Part shown: one piece after another, positions 19,086-29,659 of the stretch
Layout: each line of letters starts with the position of its first letter
Numbering within the stretch: the stretch's first letter is position 1
Source of the DNA: Acidobacteriota bacterium
GTDB taxonomy: Bacteria; Acidobacteriota; Terriglobia; Acidiferrales; UBA7541
Assembly: GCA_013289835.1 (NCBI GenBank)
Contig: JABCZG010000007.1
Coordinates: forward strand, 1 to 64,000
Reading direction: 5' to 3'
Length of the DNA stretch: 64,000 bases
The notes under the pieces: model-generated
Seen by the model: only the letters and a program-made list of their open reading frames with translations
Databases searched by the model: none
Told to the model about the DNA's origin: nothing
Translations under genes and position numbers: made by a program

Positions 19086-19187
19086 GTAATCAAGGAGGTA
19101 GACAGGCTGTCCACTGCGGCGCGGCTCGCGCAATGGGTACGATAACGGTGCTTTGACGGATTTGGCTCTCCGCCGTACACTGCAAAG

Positions 19188-19979
19188 ATGGGCTCAAGGC
19201 CGGGCATCCGGAACTATCGGGTCAGTTTCAATTTCTACATCACCCCGGGTGTCCAATGGCTCGTGATCGCGACCTTCGCGGTCTTTTTTCTTCAGGTGCT
19301 CATTCGAGTCTTCGCGGGACCTTTCGTCCACCAAAAAATGCTCTTGTGGTTCGGCCTCGTGCCGGCCGGCGTTTTTCCTGGGCTTCGCATTTGGCAGCCG
19401 TTCACCTACATTTTTCTCCATGACCCCAACGATTTCCTGCACGTCCTCTTCAACATGTTCTTCCTTTGGATGTTCGGCCGCGAGCTAGAATTGGTGTGGG
19501 GCAAGGCGCGATTCATCCGTTATTACTTTCTCACCGGAGTTGGGGCAGGCCTCATCGAAGTCCTGGTCAAGACCATACCAACTTTTTTTGGCCACCCACC
19601 CTCGGACGTGCCGACGATCGGCGCGTCCGGCGCGATCTTCGGCATTTTTGCGGCTTGCGCGATTTTGTTCCCCGATCGGCAGGTGAGTGTTATGTTTCTG
19701 CCGATTCGCATGTCCATGCGTTCGTTCGTGCTTTTGTTGGCAGGACTGGAGTTTTTTCTTCCCTTGCTTCTCGGTTCTGCTGGCGACAATGTCAGCCACA
19801 TCTGTCACCTCGGCGGCATGCTCGTCGGCTGGGTGTACCTGCGTCGCGGATCGTTTCTCTATGGCGTCCGCAACACTGTCACGGACTGGCAGCACAAACG
19901 CAATCGCAAACGCTTCGAGGTCTACATCAACAAGCACAAAAAAGAGCCTCCTTCGCGCCCAGACAATTGGGTCAACTAA
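19188..19979 (+). CDS. Rhomboid-family intramembrane serine protease
   Basis: The 263-residue protein has six or seven hydrophobic segments and the rhomboid catalytic dyad: Ser147 in TIGASGAIFG and His207 in CHLGG of the last core helix. The FLHDPNDFLHVLFNMFFLWMFG block before the loop-1 helix also fits, as does the E/W-containing GRELELVWG. Such enzymes cleave membrane proteins within the bilayer. The C-terminal 50 residues are basic and cytoplasmic-looking (KRNRKRFEVYINKHKKE). No substrate candidate is adjacent. Confidence 0.93.
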   Translation: MGSRPGIRNYRVSFNFYITPGVQWLVIATFAVFFLQVLIRVFAGPFVHQKMLLWFGLVPAGVFPGLRIWQPFTYIFLHDPNDFLHVLFNMFFLWMFGRELELVWGKARFIRYYFLTGVGAGLIEVLVKTIPTFFGHPPSDVPTIGASGAIFGIFAACAILFPDRQVSVMFLPIRMSMRSFVLLLAGLEFFLPLLLGSAGDNVSHICHLGGMLVGWVYLRRGSFLYGVRNTVTDWQHKRNRKRFEVYINKHKKEPPSRPDNWVN

Positions 19980-20023
19980 ACCACCCATCTGTGCTGGGCA
20001 CGAACAAGCCGTCTGTTTCCCGC

Positions 20024-20052
20024 TTGACACACCTATATGCATTTGGTATACT
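20024..20052 (+). promoter_or_regulatory. Near-perfect sigma-70 promoter without a downstream gene
   Basis: TTGACA (20024-20029), exactly 17 bp, TATACT (20047-20052). This is the best match to consensus in the window, yet no open reading frame follows on the plus strand; the next gene (pyk) reads toward it. Confidence 0.75.
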
Positions 20053-20057
20053 TTCAG

Positions 20058-20190
20058 CTGTAGATAACTCTGTGTCGAGTGCGGGAGCCCTGCTCCCGCT
20101 TTTGCGTTTCAGGCCCACGCTTACCGTCAGCGGATCCGACTACAGACAATCAGTGCGAGCAAAACCATTGCTCCCCGAGATTATGTAAAC
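20058..20190 (+). ncRNA. Candidate small structured RNA
   Basis: The expected transcript from the promoter at 20024 contains a 7-pair hairpin GCGGGAG/CTCCCGC (20081-20099), a long-range pair TTTTGC (20100-20105) with GCAAAA (20159-20164), and a closing helix in which ATAACTC (20064-20070) pairs with GAG-A-TTAT (20177-20184) around one bulged A. GGGAGC can also pair with the distal GCTCCC (20170-20175), so two conformers are possible. A closed rod of about 130 nt with a strong promoter recalls 6S RNA, but I cannot confirm that family. The 3' end is uncertain. Confidence 0.45.
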
Positions 20191-20193
20191 CTC

Positions 20194-20286
20194 TAACTCC
20201 TTTAGAAGCAACACTTCCAGGAAGCTTCATAAGTGTTCATTCCAAAGGATTTACGGGAAACCCAACTCCTTAGAATCAACACTTAC
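20194..20286. repeat. Imperfect 20-bp direct repeat with internal inverted repeat
   Basis: AACTCCTTTAGAAGCAACACTT (given here as a first copy starting near 20196) recurs about 67 bp later with two changes, starting near 20263. Between them AACACTT and AAGTGTT can form a hairpin around CTTCCAGGAAG. Purpose unknown; it may belong to the small RNA or to the end of pyk transcription. Confidence 0.5.
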
Positions 20287-20312
20287 AAAAAACCGGGGGA
20301 GGGCCCCCCGGT
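20286..20312 (-). terminator. Intrinsic terminator of pyk
   Basis: On the minus strand an ACCGGGGGG stem, a short loop and CCCCCGGT are followed directly by TTTTTT. It lies about 45 bp behind the pyk stop codon, the normal arrangement for a Rho-independent terminator. Confidence 0.85.
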
Positions 20313-20354
20313 CGCGCAAGCCTCTTCTTGCATGGGTTCTGAACCCGACGACTC

Positions 20355-21779
<1,425 letters not shown>

Positions 21780-21884
21780 GCTCTTGTTGTGGGCTACGAT
21801 TTCCAGTCTGTAAGTATTGTTTGCCGGATGGATGCGAAAAACGACGGCCTTTTTTCAATCCTCACGATTTGGTTCTTCGCTTAG

Positions 21885-23351
21885 CTATCTCATGACCGCG
21901 AATTCGGCGGTGATGCGCGCCAGCACATCCACTCCCTTGGCAAAGGCTGTCAGTGGAATTCGTTCATCATCTCCATGCATCCGCCGGAAATCCTCAGCCG
22001 GCAGCGGGAACGGCATCAATCCGTAAGCCTGCACGTTGTGGAGCCGCAGCTGCGCGGAGTCCGTCGCTCCGGTGGACTGAAACGGAATCACCGGGGCATC
22101 GCCGTATTCCTTCCCAGCGACTCTTGTGATTGTGGCATAAAAATCGGACTCCAGCGAAGAGGGCGGCGCTGCCAGCCCGGCGTCCGGCTGGACTTCAAAA
22201 CGGATTTGTGGATCGTTTACCAGTTTCGTGAGGTCCGCCAGCAAAACGGTAATGGTGTCCCCTGGCAAGAGCCGGATGTTCAGGATCGCGCGTGCTTCTG
22301 CAGGAATCACGTTCGCCCGCACGCCCGCCGTCAGCATCGTCGGCGCGATGGAATCCCGCAGCATCGAATTCCACAGCGGGCTCATGTCGGAAATCACTTT
22401 CTGCGCGTGTTCGCCGCGGTCCGCAGTATCCAGCGAACGCATCCACTTTGCGACTTCATCATCTTCGACGGCAGCGAGCTGTTCAAAATACCGCCGCACA
22501 ATTGTGGTGAATCGCACCGGCGCGGAATAGTTTCCAATTTTTTCGATTGCGGCAGCCAGGTGCACCACCGCATTGTCCTTGGTCGGTTGCGAAGCATGGC
22601 CGGACGTGCCGCGCGCGATGACAGCAACGTTTACCGGCACTTTTTCGCTGGCCTGCACCGCGACGTACTGCACCTTGCCGTTCTTGAGCACCACTTCGCC
22701 GCCTTCGTTCAGCGCGAATCCCGCCGCAAACTTGTCCCAATATTTGGCGATCAGAATCTTGATGCTCGCGTCTCCGCCCTGTTCTTCGTCGGCCGTGGCC
22801 AGGAAAATCACGTCGCGGTTCAGATGCAGAGTGGAGCGCTTCAAGGCAATGAACGCCGCCAGATTCGCCGCCAGCATTCCTTTATCGTCAATCGCGCCTC
22901 GGCCGTACAGATAGCCATCCCTGATCACCGCGCCGAATGGATCTACCGTCCACTTGGACTTGTCCACACCAACCACGTCCATGTGCGCCACGAGGAGCAG
23001 TGCCCGCGCGGGATCCGCCATCGCCGTGCTGCGCAACCGCGCCACCAGGGCGGTCCGCCCGGGTGCTACTTCCAAAAGCTCCGGCGTGATCCCGTCTTTC
23101 TCCAGCACACCGGCAATGTATTTCGCGGTGGCTTGCTCGTTTCCCGGCGGATTCGTGGTATCGATGCGCACCAAATCCGCCAGCCAGCCCTGCGCCTCGC
23201 GGGCCACGGCGGACGTATCTCCAATCAGCGACGGATTCCCCGGGATTCCCGGTCCCGTCGCGGGCGACACTTGCGCCCCAATCGGCAGACCTGTCGCCAA
23301 TGTCAATGCGGCGGCTCCTGCCAGCACCTGCATCTTGTGTTTCCAGTTCAC
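21885..23351 (-). CDS. Exported M20-family metallopeptidase
   Basis: The 488-residue protein begins with a signal peptide (VLAGAAALTLATGLPIGAQ) and shows the M20 di-metal ligands in order: HMDVVG, the bridging Asp in GRGAIDDKG, DEEQGG with its catalytic Glu, NEGGE and a C-terminal MHGDDERI. The dimerisation (lid) domain with GTSGHAS lies between. These enzymes remove residues from short peptides or N-acyl amino acids; substrate unknown. GTG 23351 stands behind GAGGAGGATGG, which decides the start. It probably supplies amino acids from the periplasm. Confidence 0.93.
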   Translation of the reverse strand: MNWKHKMQVLAGAAALTLATGLPIGAQVSPATGPGIPGNPSLIGDTSAVAREAQGWLADLVRIDTTNPPGNEQATAKYIAGVLEKDGITPELLEVAPGRTALVARLRSTAMADPARALLLVAHMDVVGVDKSKWTVDPFGAVIRDGYLYGRGAIDDKGMLAANLAAFIALKRSTLHLNRDVIFLATADEEQGGDASIKILIAKYWDKFAAGFALNEGGEVVLKNGKVQYVAVQASEKVPVNVAVIARGTSGHASQPTKDNAVVHLAAAIEKIGNYSAPVRFTTIVRRYFEQLAAVEDDEVAKWMRSLDTADRGEHAQKVISDMSPLWNSMLRDSIAPTMLTAGVRANVIPAEARAILNIRLLPGDTITVLLADLTKLVNDPQIRFEVQPDAGLAAPPSSLESDFYATITRVAGKEYGDAPVIPFQSTGATDSAQLRLHNVQAYGLMPFPLPAEDFRRMHGDDERIPLTAFAKGVDVLARITAEFAVMR

Positions 23352-23565
23352 GAAGCCATCCTCCTCAGAAAATGGGCCATCTCATAGCCGTCTCAGCAAA
23401 CGTTTTGCGTCGATTGTGCTTCATACTAACATGCAGGTATGGGGGCGTGGCCGCGGCTTTGCCTGCACGTTGCCAAGTTTCAACCACCGCGCGGGTGCGG
23501 TGACGCAGGCTGAGTGTTTTCGGGCTTGATTTAGAATATTCTGAAGGCGAATCGAGGGGTTCACA

Positions 23566-24675
23566 ATGAAGGCCATTTTCTCCGTAGTTTTACTCACAGT
23601 TCTGGCAACGGCGCTGGCATTGCCGCTGGCCGATCACTCTGTTTACGCCCAGGCTCCCACGGGCCCGCAGGGTGGCGCGCCTCCGCCTTCGCAACAGCAG
23701 CAAAATCCGGCTTCGCCCCCAACGCCCACGCCGGCCCAGCAACCCCCACAGGCCGGCGTCACGATCGCCGTTGAAGTTCCCATTGTCACCCTGGACGTCG
23801 TGGCCACCACGCAGCATGGGGATATTCTCACCGGCCTCAAGAAAGAGAATTTTCGTGTCACCGACGATGGCGTGCCGCAGACCATCACCAATTTCGCTCC
23901 CACGGAAGCTCCTATCACTACAGTTATGCTGATCGAATTCAGCAGCCGTGGCTTCTACAACTTTTTTTCCTCCTACTCCCGTTACTGGGCGGACGCCTTT
24001 CTCCCCCAACTTCAGCAAAAGGACTGGGTGGCCCTCGAAACGTTCGACATGAATACCCACCTCGAGACGGACTTCACGCAAAACAAGGACGAAGTCCGCA
24101 ACGCCATCTATCATCTCTATTTCCCTGGCTTCAGCGAATCCAATGTCTTCGACGCGATTCTCGAAACCACTGATCGCCTGAAGGATGTGAACGGCAAGAA
24201 ATCCATCCTCGTCCTAGCTAGCGGCGTGGACACGTTCTCCAAACACACCCTCGACCAGACCATGAAGCAGCTCCGCGGCAGCGACGTCACGATTTTCTGC
24301 ATCGGCCTCGGTAAGATCTACACCAATTTTCTTGAGACACATGGTTCTCTCGGGTCACACATGAGCTACCTGCAGGCCGAAAATCAGCTCAAGACTTTCG
24401 CGTCAGAGACCGGTGGCTTTGCCTGGTTTCCGCAATTCGATGGAGAAATTCCAGGCATTATGCAGAGCGTCGCCGCATTCCTGCGCCACCAGTACAGCCT
24501 CTCCTATTCGCCGACCAACGGCGCGAAAGACGGCAAATTTCATAAGATCAAAGTCGAGTTGGTCGCTCCCGACGGCGGCCCTCTGTCGATCCCCGATAAA
24601 AAAGGCAAGAACCAGAAACTCCAGGTGTACGCCCGCGAGGGCTACCAGGCCCCCAAGGGCGGGGTCGGCGACTGA
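23566..24675 (+). CDS. VWFA-related Acidobacterial domain protein, exported
   Basis: The 369-residue protein has a signal peptide (VVLLTVLATALALPLADHSVYAQ), a Pro/Gln-rich linker (residues about 30-62) and then a segment VEVPIVTLDVVATTQHGDIL..LKKENFRVTDDGVPQTI, which is the N-terminal strand region typical of the VWFA-related family named from Acidobacteria. The von Willebrand A-like part follows. The metal-site position that normally reads DxSxS is here LIEFSSRG, so the first Asp is Glu. GAGGGG precedes the ATG. Role on the cell surface is unknown. Confidence 0.9.
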   Translation: MKAIFSVVLLTVLATALALPLADHSVYAQAPTGPQGGAPPPSQQQQNPASPPTPTPAQQPPQAGVTIAVEVPIVTLDVVATTQHGDILTGLKKENFRVTDDGVPQTITNFAPTEAPITTVMLIEFSSRGFYNFFSSYSRYWADAFLPQLQQKDWVALETFDMNTHLETDFTQNKDEVRNAIYHLYFPGFSESNVFDAILETTDRLKDVNGKKSILVLASGVDTFSKHTLDQTMKQLRGSDVTIFCIGLGKIYTNFLETHGSLGSHMSYLQAENQLKTFASETGGFAWFPQFDGEIPGIMQSVAAFLRHQYSLSYSPTNGAKDGKFHKIKVELVAPDGGPLSIPDKKGKNQKLQVYAREGYQAPKGGVGD

Positions 24676-24682
24676 AAAATCC

Positions 24683-24780
24683 GAAAATTGGAAAATGAAA
24701 ATTGAAAAATAGAAAGACCTTGCCTTCAGTGCGGTTTGCGAATTTCTAGTTTCAATTTTCTAATTTCTGTTTTCGAATTC
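24683..24780. repeat. AT-rich inverted repeat between convergent genes
   Basis: The arm GAAAATTGAAAAATAGAAA (24697-24715) faces TTTCTAGTTTCAATTTTC (24743-24760), which is its complement with one gap, around a 27-bp loop; weaker pairing continues outward. It lies between two convergent genes and could end transcription from both sides. Confidence 0.6.
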
Positions 24781-25786
24781 AGTAGCCGCGCGCGAAATCG
24801 ACTCGATTGAACAACTCGCGTCCGTCAAACCATCTCTCGAGCAAATCCATTAGCAGCGCGGTCTCGCGTTCCCACAATCTGTCGCTGACCGCGCTCGTGT
24901 GCGGAGTGAGCATTAGATTCGGCGTTCGCCACAACGGGCTTTCCGCCGGCAGCGGCTCTGTCTGCACCACATCGAGCGCCGCGCCGCCCAGCGATCCGAG
25001 TTCCAGCGCGTGGATCAAAGCTGCTTCGTCAAGCAAAGAACCGCGGCCCACATTGATGAGCCGCGCTCCGCGTTTCATTCTTGCAATTTGTGTTGCGCCG
25101 ATCAGATGCTTCGTTTCCGCAGTTTCCGGCGCCGCAATCAACACGTAGTCCGCGTCCGGCAATGCCTCTTGCAATTGCGCCGCCGCGAACATCTTTTCTG
25201 CTTGCGTTCGGTCGCCTTGGCCGGAGCGCGTCACGCCCCACACGCGCATGTCCAGGGCCTTCGCGCGTTTGGCCACTTCCCTGCCGATGGAGCCGTACCC
25301 GACGATGAGCAGGACCTTTCCGTTCAGCTCCGTCAGGTGTTGTGGCTTGTCCCACAACTCTTGCTGCGACCATCGCGCGCGATCTTGCTGCCGGACGGAA
25401 TCAGGAAAATTTCGCGCCAAGGCCAGCAGCAACCCGATGACGTGCTCCGCCATCGGCACGGAAAAAATGCCGCTCGGATTCGTCACCAGAATCCCCGAAT
25501 CCCTCAGCTCCGGATACATCAATTGCGCCACGCCCGCGGCCGTAGAATGAATCCACTTCAGCTTCTTCCCGTCCTTCAATTGCTCCGCGCGCAGCGAATA
25601 GCCCACGAAAATATCCGTATCCGGCAGTTCTTCCGGCAACCGGTCGTAGTTGGGCAAATGCACAACGCGCATCTCCGGCCACCGCTTCCGGATGGCCTCC
25701 GCCAATATTGGTTTCGGCCGCCACTCCGTAAACGGATGCCACACGCAAATCACAAGTTTTGTTTCTGCAGGTTTGGTGCGATTCAT
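24779..25786 (-). CDS. D-2-hydroxyacid dehydrogenase
   Basis: The 335-residue enzyme is a two-domain NAD-dependent dehydrogenase: NAD motif VGYGSIGREVAKRA (about 157-170), catalytic Arg in NVGRGSLLDE, Glu in VQTEPLP and His in LTPHTSAVS. Related enzymes reduce 2-ketoacids or glyoxylate/hydroxypyruvate; the exact substrate cannot be told. It is shorter than SerA because it lacks the ACT part. The ATG stands 7 bp behind the gpmI stop, so the two are co-transcribed and probably coupled. Linkage to phosphoglycerate mutase hints at 3-carbon acid metabolism. Confidence 0.92.
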   Translation of the reverse strand: MNRTKPAETKLVICVWHPFTEWRPKPILAEAIRKRWPEMRVVHLPNYDRLPEELPDTDIFVGYSLRAEQLKDGKKLKWIHSTAAGVAQLMYPELRDSGILVTNPSGIFSVPMAEHVIGLLLALARNFPDSVRQQDRARWSQQELWDKPQHLTELNGKVLLIVGYGSIGREVAKRAKALDMRVWGVTRSGQGDRTQAEKMFAAAQLQEALPDADYVLIAAPETAETKHLIGATQIARMKRGARLINVGRGSLLDEAALIHALELGSLGGAALDVVQTEPLPAESPLWRTPNLMLTPHTSAVSDRLWERETALLMDLLERWFDGRELFNRVDFARGY

Positions 25787-25793
25787 GGAATGA

Positions 25794-27353
25794 TTACGAG
25801 CTGACGCGCAAATCCGTGCCCGTCATGTCCGCGGGCCACGGCTGTCCCAGCACGCTCAGCATCGTTGGCGCGATGTCCCGCAGCGAGCCTCCGGGTTTTA
25901 AACGCAACTTGTCGTCATCGCTCACCAAAATAAACGGCACGGGGTTCGTCGTGTGATACGTGTGCGGGCCGCCGGTCACCGGGTCAATCATGGTCTCGGC
26001 GTTGCCATGGTCGGCGGTGATAATCCACGCTCCGCCGCGTGGCTTCAACGACTGATAGATTCGCGCGAGTCCCGCGTCCACCGCTTCCACGGCTTTGATC
26101 GCTGCTTCCAATTTTCCGGAATGTCCGACCATGTCCGCGTTGGCATAATTCATGATGATGGCGTCGAACTCACCTTTCTCGATGGCTTTCACCACCGTGT
26201 CCGTAATTCCCGCGGCGGACATTTCCGGCTTCAAGTCGTAGGTCGCGACTTTCGGAGACGGCACTAGAATTCGCTCTTCTCCGGCGAATGGTTTTTCCAC
26301 GCCGCCGTTGAAAAAATAGGTCACGTGCGCGTACTTCTCCGTCTCCGCGGTGCGCAAATTTTTGTACTGCAGATCAGCAAACACTTGCGCGAGGATATGT
26401 TCGAGCTTCTCCGGCGCAATCACAAACTTCAGCCACGGCCACTTCCTTTCGTACTGCGTCATTCCTACGAAAAACAGGTTCTTCGGCCGTTTCGCGTCCA
26501 CGAATTTATCGAAATCCGGCGCAGCCAACGAGTAGGTCATCTGCCGCGCGCGGTCCGCGCGAAAATTGAAAAAGATCACCGCATCATCATCGCGAATCAG
26601 TCCCACGGGCTTACCGGAAGCTCCGTCGCCCTTGGTAATCACAATCGGTTTGATAAATTCATCCGTCACGTCCGCTTCGTAACTGCGTTGCAGCGCGGTG
26701 GTCGGATCTTCCGTTCGCGTTTCCGCTACTCCATGAACCATCGCGTTGTAAGCGAGCTCGATACGCTCCCAACGGTTGTCGCGGTCCATCGCGTAGTAGC
26801 GCCCTACAAGCGTGGCGATCTGGCCCACGTGCAGCTCGCGCATTTTCCGCTGCAACTGCCGCACGTAATCGCGTCCGCTGTTCGGCGGGGTATCGCGCCC
26901 ATCCATGAAACAGTGCACGAAGACGTTTTCCACTTTTTGCTGCTTGGCCATTTCCAGCAGCGCGAACAAATGCTGGATGTGTGAGTGCACGCCGCCATCG
27001 CTGAGCAGCCCGATAAAATGCAACTGCCGGGTGCGCCCGCGCTCCATCGCCTGCTGAAAGAGCGGCACGTTCTGCAATTGCTTGTTCGCGATCAGCAGGT
27101 CGATTCGAGTGATGTCCATGTGGACGATCCGGCCCGCTCCCATGTTCATGTGCCCCACTTCGCTGTTTCCCATTTGCCCTTCGGGCAATCCTACAAACGG
27201 TCCCGACGTATGGATGAGCATGTTGGGAAATTTCTTCATCAGCTCGTCATACGCCGGCTTCCGCGCCAGCGCGATCGCGTTTCCCTTCGTCTCTGCGCGG
27301 TAGCCCCATCCGTCCAGCACGGTCAGTACAATGGGCTTTGGTCGTTTGCTCAT
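25794..27353 (-). CDS. gpmI: 2,3-bisphosphoglycerate-independent phosphoglycerate mutase
   Basis: The enzyme interconverts 3- and 2-phosphoglycerate through a phosphoserine. The 519-residue length is normal. [10 protein letters not shown] at the N-terminus binds metal, Ser64 in [17 protein letters not shown] is the nucleophile, and [35 protein letters not shown] and ITADHGNAE supply the other metal and substrate ligands. No strong ribosome-binding site is seen at the ATG. A hydroxyacid dehydrogenase gene follows 7 bp downstream. Confidence 0.97.
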   Translation of the reverse strand: MSKRPKPIVLTVLDGWGYRAETKGNAIALARKPAYDELMKKFPNMLIHTSGPFVGLPEGQMGNSEVGHMNMGAGRIVHMDITRIDLLIANKQLQNVPLFQQAMERGRTRQLHFIGLLSDGGVHSHIQHLFALLEMAKQQKVENVFVHCFMDGRDTPPNSGRDYVRQLQRKMRELHVGQIATLVGRYYAMDRDNRWERIELAYNAMVHGVAETRTEDPTTALQRSYEADVTDEFIKPIVITKGDGASGKPVGLIRDDDAVIFFNFRADRARQMTYSLAAPDFDKFVDAKRPKNLFFVGMTQYERKWPWLKFVIAPEKLEHILAQVFADLQYKNLRTAETEKYAHVTYFFNGGVEKPFAGEERILVPSPKVATYDLKPEMSAAGITDTVVKAIEKGEFDAIIMNYANADMVGHSGKLEAAIKAVEAVDAGLARIYQSLKPRGGAWIITADHGNAETMIDPVTGGPHTYHTTNPVPFILVSDDDKLRLKPGGSLRDIAPTMLSVLGQPWPADMTGTDLRVSS

Positions 27354-27362
27354 CTGGTTCTT

Positions 27363-27463
27363 GTAGGACAGGCACTCCTGCCTGTCCGCTTTTTTCCCTT
27401 TCCCGGGGCTTTCGCTCTAATGGGTAACTCTTCGAACAGGACAGGCAGGAATGCCTGTCCTAC
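27363..27463. repeat. Pair of hairpin repeats in opposite orientation
   Basis: Unit 1 (27363-27387) and unit 2 (27439-27463) are 25-bp inverted copies of one another with one mismatch, 51 bp apart. Each unit also folds on itself: arms GGACAGGC and GCCTGTCC around a six-base loop. Another copy with compensating changes lies at 38928-38952. They resemble REP-type elements. Unit 2 abuts the stop of the next gene. Confidence 0.8.
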
Positions 27464-28740
27464 TATCTCGCTGCGAACTCGCGCAATGCTGTTAGCAAGC
27501 GCTCCACTTCCTCGGCGGTGTTGTAATGGACCAAGCCGACGCGCAGGACGCCGCCTTTTTGTTCGACGCCGAGGCGCTCGGACAAGTTCAACGCGTAGAA
27601 GTTTCCGTCCCACGTGAAGATTCCGCGCTCTCCGAGGAATGTCGCAATTTTGGTCGGATTATGGTCGCCGAGCCGGAACGACAGTGTCGAACAGCGCTCG
27701 TCAAATCTTTTTGAATCGGTGATGCCGAAAATACGAATCTCTGGAATCGATTGCAGGCCGTCGATCAATCGAGTGAACAATCCAGTTTCATATTTGTGGG
27801 TCGCGCGATAAGCCGCTTGCAACGCTTCGCGACGAGTCTTCACAGTTGCATCGCAATGACGGCCAAGTTCGGCGATGTAGTCCACGGCCGCGCCAATTCC
27901 GGCGATCAATTCCTGGACTTGCGTTCCAGTTTCCCAGCATTCGGGAGAAACATCCGTGGCCGGCCTCACCTTGTACGGCTTGAAGCGTTCCAGGTGTTCT
28001 TTCTTTCCGTGTAGCGTTCCCATGTGGGGGCCAAAGAATTTATACGGTGAACACACCAGAAAATCGCAATCCAGCGCTTTCACGTCGATCAGTCTGTGTG
28101 GCGCGTAGTGCACAGCATCCACAAACATCACTGCGCCGGCAGCGTGCGCCATCTTTGTGATTTCCGCGATTGGATTGATTGTGCCAACCATGTTCGAAGC
28201 GTAGCCGACGGCGACCAGCTTCGTCTTGGCGGTGATCTTTCTATTTAGATCGTCGAGATCCAACGTGCAATCGGTCTCTCGAATATCGACTTGCCGGATC
28301 ACCACGCCTTTTTCTTCGAGTGCCCGCCACGGCGCGACGTTGGCGTCGTGGTCCAGCGTGGTCACTACGATTTCGTCGCCGGCGTTCAGTTCGCGTCCGA
28401 TGGCACGCGCAAGCGCAAAGGTGATGGTGGTCATGTTCTGGCCGAAGACCACCTCGTTCGAATCGCAATTGAAAAAGTCCGCCATCGCTGCGCGCGCCGA
28501 CGCAATCGTTTCGTTAGTTCGCTGGCTGGTAAGAAACGCGCCGTACGTATTCGCATTGGCGCCCAAAAAATAATACTGCACCGCGTCCATCACTTGCTTC
28601 GGCACTTGCGTGCCCGCTGGGCCATCCAGAAAGGCGGAGCCGTGGTGGTTGTACTGCAAACTCAGCGAAGGAAATTGTTCCCTCACCCAAGCAATGTCGA
28701 ATGATTCTGCCTCGGCGCTATGCATCACAGGTGTACTCAT
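27463..28740 (-). CDS. Class V aminotransferase, cysteine-desulfurase-like
   Basis: The 425-residue PLP enzyme belongs to the cysteine desulfurase-like group (TIGR01976 type): GSAFLDGPAGTQVPKQV near the N-terminus, ANANTYGAF, the PLP-binding TTLDHDANVAPW, VDAVHYAPHRLIDVKALDCDFLVCSPYKFFGPHMG with the PLP lysine, and GVLRVGLVHYNT at the end. I start at ATG 28740; the in-frame sequence upstream to 28917 has no domain content. No IscU or SUF genes are adjacent, so a role in Fe-S assembly is not shown. Substrate unknown. Confidence 0.88.
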   Translation of the reverse strand: MSTPVMHSAEAESFDIAWVREQFPSLSLQYNHHGSAFLDGPAGTQVPKQVMDAVQYYFLGANANTYGAFLTSQRTNETIASARAAMADFFNCDSNEVVFGQNMTTITFALARAIGRELNAGDEIVVTTLDHDANVAPWRALEEKGVVIRQVDIRETDCTLDLDDLNRKITAKTKLVAVGYASNMVGTINPIAEITKMAHAAGAVMFVDAVHYAPHRLIDVKALDCDFLVCSPYKFFGPHMGTLHGKKEHLERFKPYKVRPATDVSPECWETGTQVQELIAGIGAAVDYIAELGRHCDATVKTRREALQAAYRATHKYETGLFTRLIDGLQSIPEIRIFGITDSKRFDERCSTLSFRLGDHNPTKIATFLGERGIFTWDGNFYALNLSERLGVEQKGGVLRVGLVHYNTAEEVERLLTALREFAAR

Positions 28741-28990
28741 ACGCTCTTTCCCGACTGCGAAGGATGGTGATCTCAAGTCCGCTAGTTTCTCACACGTAAG
28801 GCTCGCGTTGTAGGGGTACGCAGCATCCAAATTGGGACCACATTTTCCGATGGTGGTCTGCCGGCCTCGAATTCGCGCCGGTTTGTACGTGATAGGATAC
28901 TTGCGGTTGTTCCTCACACATGCCGCTTTGGCGCCGGCTATAAATCAAATGAGCGGCCACGAACCGGCCGGCTTCGCGCCACGCTTTTCC

Positions 28991-29656
28991 ATGAGGTGCA
29001 TTGTGCCCGAAGCTATCCCGCCGACCGAGCGCACGCGCGTGGTGCGCGAATCGCATCGCGGCGCGTACGATCGCGAAACGATTGACAAAATTCTCGACGA
29101 GGGATTTGTCTGCCACGTCGGTTTCTCCGTCAACGACCAGCCCTACGTGATCCCCACGCTGTTTGCGCGCATCGGCGACGCCATCTATTTTCACGGCTCC
29201 GCAGCCAGCCGCATGTTGCGCAATGTGAGCGAAGGAATTTCCGTTTGCATTACGGTGACGCTTACGGATGGCTTCGTGCTGGCACGTTCCGTGTTCAATC
29301 ACTCGATGAATTACCGCTCCGTTGTTGCACTTGGCAACGCCACGCTTGTAAATGCCCCGGACGAGAAACTCGAAGCACTGCGCCTGTTCACGGAGAAGAT
29401 TCTCCCCGGCCGCTGGAAGGACGCGCGCCAGCCCAACGAAAAGGAATTAAAGGCCACTAGCATCCTGCGGCTGCCGCTGACCGAAGTTTCGGCAAAGATA
29501 CGCGTGGGCCCGCCAGAGGATGACACTCCCGACTATGCTCTGCCGATCTGGGCCGGCGTGATTCCTATTCACTTCGCGCCAGGCGCGCCGATCCGCGACG
29601 AGAAGTGCGATCCGGCGATTCCCACGCCTGCGTATGTAGCAGAATACAAGCGGTGA
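28991..29656 (+). CDS. Pyridoxamine 5'-phosphate oxidase family protein
   Basis: The split-barrel flavin/heme-binding fold is suggested by RRGAYD-like SHRGAYDRETIDKILDEGF, VGFSVNDQPYVIPTLFARIGDAIYFHGS and VCITVTLTDGFVLARSVF..SMNYRSVVALG, which closely resembles NimA/PPOX-type proteins. About 221 residues from ATG 28991; a GTG at 29003 behind GAGGTG is an equally possible start, and the frame is open further upstream. The cofactor and reaction cannot be told. It is followed after 3 bp by csaA. Confidence 0.85.
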   Translation: MRCIVPEAIPPTERTRVVRESHRGAYDRETIDKILDEGFVCHVGFSVNDQPYVIPTLFARIGDAIYFHGSAASRMLRNVSEGISVCITVTLTDGFVLARSVFNHSMNYRSVVALGNATLVNAPDEKLEALRLFTEKILPGRWKDARQPNEKELKATSILRLPLTEVSAKIRVGPPEDDTPDYALPIWAGVIPIHFAPGAPIRDEKCDPAIPTPAYVAEYKR

Positions 29657-29659
29657 ATT

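Noticed and set aside
20058..20190. Firm call of 6S RNA
   Set aside because: The fold and promoter are suggestive but I cannot run a covariance search, so it is left as an unnamed candidate.
21975..23387. Plus-strand frame of 470 codons over the M20 peptidase
   Set aside because: Arg- and His-rich shadow of a real minus-strand gene with intact metal-binding motifs.
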